Below, one piece after another: positions 60,227 to 64,000 of a stretch of 64,000 nucleotides of DNA. Position 1 is the first letter of the stretch, and every line of letters starts with the position of its first letter. The notes beneath the pieces were generated by a model. That model ran no database searches, was not told the origin of the DNA, and saw nothing but the letters and a program-made list of their open reading frames with translations. Source of the stretch: DASSFZ01 sp035283185 (lineage in GTDB: Bacteria > Chloroflexota > Anaerolineae > Fen-1058); assembly GCA_035283185.1 (NCBI GenBank), contig DATEUJ010000183.1, positions 1 to 64,000 on the forward strand, read 5' to 3'. The position numbers were made by a program, and so were the translations under genes.

Positions 60227-61233
60227 TCCGTCACCTCGAAGAAGCCCAGCCAGCCCAGCTCGGCGAATTCGCTCACGTGCGCGTGGAACATGAACTTGCC
60301 AGGCGATCTGAAGCGCGTCTCCAGGATCGCGCGCTCGCCCTGCGCCAGCATGAACGTGTCAGTGTACTCGCTCGTCTCCAGCCGTGTGCCAGTGCGGTAC
60401 ACGTCGAAGAAGTTGGCGTGCAGGTGAAACGAGTTGATCGGGTCGAACTCGACGATATTGATCACGTATATGCGAACGAGTTCACCAACCTTAGCCTGAA
60501 TCGGGTGGCGCAGGTAGTGAAAGCCGACGGTGTTGACCGCGTAGACTTCGTTGCCGCCGTCAAAGTTGGTGTCGAACGCGTTCATCATCATGAACAGCTC
60601 ACGCGCCGGCGGGCGGCCTCCCTTCGGATCGACGATGAAGCCGCCGTACAGCCCCTTGTGGATGTGGCGCTTGAGCGGCAGCGTGTGACAGTGATACAGG
60701 TGCAGCCCGAACGGCTCGGCGTCGAACTCGTAGATGAACGTGCCGCCGACCGGCACCGGATCCAGCCCGTCCATGCCTGACGGGTGGAGGCCGTGAAAGT
60801 GGATCGAGTGCGGGTGCGACGTGCCGTTGACGAAGTGGACGCGGATGCGATCGCCCTCTGTGCAGCGGATCGTCGGGCCGGGCACGCGCCCGTTGTACGT
60901 CCAGGCCGGGAAGTACACCCCAGGCGCGATCTCGATCTCCTTCTCGCTGGCGAACATCTCGTACTCGCGCAGCGTCTGGCCGCTGGGCAGCGTGCTCACC
61001 TTGCCATAATCCCAGTCGGTCAGTATCGCCGTCGGGTCGAACTGATTGACGCCGTTCGGGTCGACGTCGCCGACCATCACGTTGCCGGCATGTCCTTCAC
61101 GGTGGCTCGGATGCACGTCGACCGGCGGTGAGTCGCCCTGCGCCGGGCGCGTCGCCAGCGCGGCAAGCCCGGCCGCGCCGAGCACGCCGGCCGTGCCTGC
61201 TTTCAGAAAATTCCTTCTAGATACAGTTGTCAT
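60223..61233 (-). CDS. Two-domain multicopper oxidase with Tat signal
   Basis: The 336-residue protein has a twin-arginine signal (SRRNFLKAGTAGVLGAAGLA, residues 5-24). Copper motifs are HPHSIHFHGLHPSG (about 136-149), the type-1-like HLYHCHTLPLKRH (about 177-189), NSFHLHANFF (about 269-278) and FMFHAHVSEF (about 313-322). In the last motif the expected Cys is Ala, so only domain 1 keeps the type-1 Cys. Two-domain oxidases work as trimers. Because it is coupled to a ZIP transporter and near feo genes, oxidation of Fe(II) or Cu(I) is plausible; nitrite reductase-like activity cannot be excluded. Confidence 0.9.
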   Translation of the reverse strand: MTTVSRRNFLKAGTAGVLGAAGLAALATRPAQGDSPPVDVHPSHREGHAGNVMVGDVDPNGVNQFDPTAILTDWDYGKVSTLPSGQTLREYEMFASEKEIEIAPGVYFPAWTYNGRVPGPTIRCTEGDRIRVHFVNGTSHPHSIHFHGLHPSGMDGLDPVPVGGTFIYEFDAEPFGLHLYHCHTLPLKRHIHKGLYGGFIVDPKGGRPPARELFMMMNAFDTNFDGGNEVYAVNTVGFHYLRHPIQAKVGELVRIYVINIVEFDPINSFHLHANFFDVYRTGTRLETSEYTDTFMLAQGERAILETRFRSPGKFMFHAHVSEFAELGWLGFFEVTE

Positions 61234-61313
61234 CGTGCTTCACTCCTTCCTTGGCTATGATTACGTTTTACGTTTCACGTTTCAGCTTGCCCCTGCCCTG
61301 TATTAACGACCCA

Positions 61314-62834
61314 TCACCCTGCCCCTCCCAACAGCCGCCACATCTGCGTTACGAAAAACGTCACGATGAAGCCCAACGCCAGCGGCAGCAGGGCCGCCGC
61401 CGCCGCCCACTTCCTGCTGCCCGTTTCTTTGTAGATGGTGAGCAGCGTGGTGCTGCACGGGTTGTGAATCAGGCTGAACAGCATCAGGTTGATGCCGGTC
61501 AGCAGCGTCCAGCCGCCGGCACGAAGCAGCGCCAGCGTGTCAGCGTCTCCCATCTGAAACATCACACCTGCGCCTGCGCCGACGCCGCTCATCCCAGTGA
61601 CAAGCACGGTCAGCATAAGCACGGTGGGGATGACGATCTCGTTGGCCGGGATCGCGAACAGGTAGGCGACCAGGATCACGCCGTTCAGGCCGACCAGCAC
61701 GCCGATCGGGTTGAGCAGGTTCACCAGGTGCTCGGCGATGCTGACCCCGCCGATATGAATGTTTGCACTCAGCCAGATGGCAGCGCCGGCCGGCACGGCG
61801 AACGTGAGCGCGCGCCACAGCACGAACAGAGTGCGATCGATGATCGAGGTGTAGATCGTTTGCAGAACGCGCGGCGGCCGGTACGGCGGCAGCTCCAGGC
61901 TGAATGCCGACACTTCGCCCCGCAAAGCAGTGCGCGACAGCGCCCACGACACCGCGAAGGTGAGGAACACACCCAGCATGGCGATGCCGACCACGGCGAG
62001 CGCCGAGATCAGCCCGGCCAGGCCTGCCCTGAGCGCGAAGTCCCCGACCGAAGGGAGTGGGGAAGCCGAAGGGTACGCCGGCGCCAACGCGCCGATGAAG
62101 AGGGTCGCGATCAGGATTTGCGTCGGCCAGCGCCCGTTGCACAGTGCGAAGTTGTTGGTGAGGATCGCGATCAGCCGTTCACGTGGGCTGTCGATGATAC
62201 GCGTGGAGACGACGCCCGCCGCGTTGCAGCCGAAGCCCATCATCATGCTGAGCGCCTGCTTGCCGTGCGCGCCGGCCTTCTTGAAGAGGCTGTCCAGGTT
62301 GAACGCCACGCGCGGCAGGTAGCCGAAGTCCTCCAGCAGCGTAAACAGCGGGAAGAAAATCGCCATCGGCGGCAGCATGACGCTAACCACCCAGGCCGTC
62401 GCCAGATACATGCCGTCGATCAGCACGCCGCTCAGCCACCACGGCAGGCCGATGCCGGCCGCGATCTGATGCAGCGCCGGATAGACCTTGCCGATCAACA
62501 GCGACGAGAGCATCTCCGAGGGGACGTTGGCGCCGCTGATCGTGATCCAGAACACGATGGTCAAGAGCAGCATCATCACCGGGAAGCTCCACACGCGGCT
62601 GGTGACGATGCGGTCGATGGCGCGATCGAGATCGAAGCCCGGCGTGTGGCCGGGGCGTGTGACAGCCCGGTCGGCGATGCGCGCGGCTTCGGCGTAAAGA
62701 GTCTCCGTCAGCTTCTCGTGGAAGTCGTCGATCTCCCAGCGCAGCGCCTGAGCCGTGCCGAGGATGTCGTCACGCGTGAGTGGCGGGTTCGGTTGCCGCT
62801 CGGTTCGTTGGTGGGCCAGCTGTATGATGCTCAT
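61314..62834 (-). CDS. feoB: FeoB membrane (permease) part, split gene
   Basis: The 506-residue polytopic protein matches the C-terminal part of FeoB: an N-terminal helical piece, membrane segments starting about residue 85, YLPRVAF near 172, the conserved GFGCNAAGV near 200 (Cys in the iron path) and NNFALCNGRWP. The late Gate repeats include FAIPANEIVIPTVL. The G-domain is encoded by the separate upstream gene 14 bp away. Residues about 253-271 (SASPLPSVGDFALRAGLAG) come from dispersed repeat A and enlarge a loop between helices. It imports Fe(II). Confidence 0.92.
   Translation of the reverse strand: MSIIQLAHQRTERQPNPPLTRDDILGTAQALRWEIDDFHEKLTETLYAEAARIADRAVTRPGHTPGFDLDRAIDRIVTSRVWSFPVMMLLLTIVFWITISGANVPSEMLSSLLIGKVYPALHQIAAGIGLPWWLSGVLIDGMYLATAWVVSVMLPPMAIFFPLFTLLEDFGYLPRVAFNLDSLFKKAGAHGKQALSMMMGFGCNAAGVVSTRIIDSPRERLIAILTNNFALCNGRWPTQILIATLFIGALAPAYPSASPLPSVGDFALRAGLAGLISALAVVGIAMLGVFLTFAVSWALSRTALRGEVSAFSLELPPYRPPRVLQTIYTSIIDRTLFVLWRALTFAVPAGAAIWLSANIHIGGVSIAEHLVNLLNPIGVLVGLNGVILVAYLFAIPANEIVIPTVLMLTVLVTGMSGVGAGAGVMFQMGDADTLALLRAGGWTLLTGINLMLFSLIHNPCSTTLLTIYKETGSRKWAAAAALLPLALGFIVTFFVTQMWRLLGGAG
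62022..62073. repeat. Dispersed repeat A, copy 4, inside the feoB membrane gene
   Basis: GCCTGCCCTGAGCGCGAAGT, then CCCCGACCGAAGGGAGTGGG and a GCCGAAGGG end, aligns with the 52-bp A copies at 23955, 25078 and 26267 with several substitutions. It is in frame and encodes a loop. It is the most diverged copy, possibly because it is under coding constraint. Confidence 0.75.
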
Positions 62835-62848
62835 CGCGCGACCTCGAC

Positions 62849-63676
62849 TCAGGGGTGGCAGGCGGCGGCCATCGACACGGCCGTCGCAGCCAGATTTCCC
62901 AGTTCGCCTTTGCTCACCGCTTCGGCGACGCGCTCATCGCCGTCCAGCAATCGCAGCGCAACCCAGCGGGCATTCGGCAGTCCCGGAAAGACGGCTTCGA
63001 TTTGCCGGACGAGTGTCGACACGGCGCGTTTGAGCGCCGGTGGCTCGTTCTGGATGCGATGCGGCAGGCCCACTGCCCGACCGTCGGCGACTTCCGCGAT
63101 CATCTGGAGCAGGAGGTCGAACCCCTTCCGAGAACGCGCCACGGTGGGCACGACCGGCACGCCCAAATCGCGCGCCAGGCGGCGCTCGTCGATGTGCAGG
63201 CCGTGGCGGCGCGCCTCGTCCATCAGGTTCAGACACACCACGGCACGATCGGTGATCTCCAGCACCTGCAGCACCAGGTTCAAGTTGCGTTCCAGCCGCG
63301 TGGCGTCGACGACGACCAGCGTGACGTCAGGCTGGCCGAATAGAATAAAGTCGCGTGCTACCTCTTCGTCGTCGCTGGTCGCCAGCAGCGAGTACGTTCC
63401 GGGCAGGTCGACCAGCTTGTATCGCTTGCCGGCGTATTCGAACCCGCCTTCGGCTCGCGCGACGGTCTTGCCCGGCCAGTTGCCGGTGTGTTGGCGCAGA
63501 CCCGTGAGCGCATTGAACACGGTGCTCTTGCCGGTGTTGGGGTTGCCCGCCAGCGCCACGACGTAATCCCAGTTCTCCATGTTAATGCCCGACCGCGACA
63601 AGTTGGCGGCAGAGTGTGCTCCGCTGCACGCGCAGCCAGCGCAGGAAGTCGGGTGGTCGGGTAGTCGAGTGGTCAT
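62849..63676 (-). CDS. feoB: FeoB GTPase part, split gene
   Basis: The 275-residue protein has an N-terminal Cys-rich segment SCAGCACSGAHS (about 11-22). The FeoB G-domain follows: G1 GNPNTGKST near 44-52, G2-like T, G3 DLPGTYSL near 94, G4 NLMDEARRHG near 155, and a C-terminal helical GDI-like region. It powers or gates the membrane part encoded next. The first ten residues (TTRLPDHPT) derive from GTGGTC/GTAGTC spacer-type repeats that overlap the feoA stop. The functional start may therefore be the Met at residue 32 (MENWDYV). Confidence 0.92.
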   Translation of the reverse strand: MTTRLPDHPTSCAGCACSGAHSAANLSRSGINMENWDYVVALAGNPNTGKSTVFNALTGLRQHTGNWPGKTVARAEGGFEYAGKRYKLVDLPGTYSLLATSDDEEVARDFILFGQPDVTLVVVDATRLERNLNLVLQVLEITDRAVVCLNLMDEARRHGLHIDERRLARDLGVPVVPTVARSRKGFDLLLQMIAEVADGRAVGLPHRIQNEPPALKRAVSTLVRQIEAVFPGLPNARWVALRLLDGDERVAEAVSKGELGNLAATAVSMAAACHP

Positions 63677-63981
63677 GGTGTGGCCTCGGTCGTGCGTGTG
63701 ATGTGGATGAACTGCGCCTGCTCTTTGCGGAGAGCGATGACCGCGCCGCGCACACGATACGCCGTCGGATCGCCACCTGGACTCACCAGCTCGGCCTCGA
63801 CGATCGTGCCTGGCAGCAGGCCGAGGTCCATCAGTCGCCGGCGCTCCGATCCACGGCAGCGCGGCGAGATGCGCACGACGGCGCCCTTCTCGCCGGGCTT
63901 CAGCGCATGAAGCGGCTCGCCCGCCGGCTCTGCGACGGCGGCCTCCGGGCGCATCGGCGCAACCGAAATGTTGTCGGCCAC
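63673..63981 (-). CDS. feoA: FeoA-like SH3-domain protein
   Basis: The 102-residue protein has its FeoA domain at about 28-100 (LKPGEKGAVVRISPRCRGSE, RRLMDLGLLPGTIVEAELVS, GDPTAYRVRGAVIALRKEQA). The family regulates FeoB. It overlaps the feoB GTPase gene by 4 bp, giving the order feoA, feoB-G, feoB-membrane. Only 19 bp of upstream sequence lie in the window, so no Fur or DtxR box can be assessed. Confidence 0.92.
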   Translation of the reverse strand: MADNISVAPMRPEAAVAEPAGEPLHALKPGEKGAVVRISPRCRGSERRRLMDLGLLPGTIVEAELVSPGGDPTAYRVRGAVIALRKEQAQFIHITRTTEATP

Positions 63982-64000
63982 GATGGGCGCCAGGACGTGC

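Overview
The window is 64 kb of GC-rich, gene-dense bacterial chromosome, most likely from a Chloroflexota member (Anaerolineae-like). That placement is inference. It rests on a giant secreted protein ending in LYLPMIRR, Thr/Pro-rich lipoprotein linkers, an ECF sigma factor paired with a FecR/DUF5666 membrane protein, a cyclase-AAA-TPR giant, and spacers built from short degenerate tandem repeats. No rRNA, tRNA, CRISPR array, prophage or transposase gene was seen.

Layout. 0-1 kb: a truncated UvrD-like helicase start and a protein-tyrosine-phosphatase-like gene. 1.1-9.5 kb: a one-strand catabolic operon with an IclR regulator (promoter and 29-bp palindromic operator visible), a cupin, two GcvT-like folate-dependent aminomethyltransferases, two paralogous phytoene-dehydrogenase-like FAD oxidoreductases and an aspartoacylase-family deacylase. 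9.6-15.2 kb (minus strand): a Thr/Pro-stalk membrane protein, the ECF sigma and FecR/DUF5666 pair, a small membrane protein and an NmrA-like reductase, plus two ~100-bp palindromic elements. 15.4-16.4 kb: a patatin-like lipase.

16.5-31.3 kb: a purine/ureide-type salvage or catabolism island. It holds adenine deaminase, a divergent aspartate-carbamoyltransferase paralogue, carbamate kinase, and two complete BMP-family (nucleoside-type) ABC transporters in tandem. The carbamoyltransferase keeps its carbamoyl-phosphate motifs but appears to have lost aspartate-binding residues. Phosphorolysis of a carbamoylated compound feeding carbamate kinase would give ATP. 31.3-36.2 kb: a Clp-N/M50 membrane protease fusion, a phosphatase-CBS fusion, and three pentose-phosphate genes (rpiB, transaldolase with a histone-like basic tail, 6-phosphogluconolactonase).

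36.3-40.1 kb (minus): an amidinohydrolase (DDAH/arginine-deiminase superfamily) with a polar amino-acid ABC transporter. 40.4-43.6 kb: an orphan oligopeptide-type binding lipoprotein, a Uma2 nuclease-fold protein and a peroxiredoxin-like protein. 43.6-53.5 kb (minus): the cyclase-AAA-TPR protein and the 2188-residue secreted protein. 53.6-58.8 kb: an RHS remnant, then a MacB-like ABC export operon interrupted by a four-helix-bundle gene. 59-64 kb (minus): iron/metal handling, with feoA, a feoB split into GTPase and membrane genes, a two-domain multicopper oxidase, and a ZIP transporter translationally coupled to the oxidase.

Two families of ~30-52 bp GC-rich hairpin repeats are dispersed through the window. 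Some copies lie inside reading frames (feoB membrane part, a permease tail, the cyclase) without breaking them.
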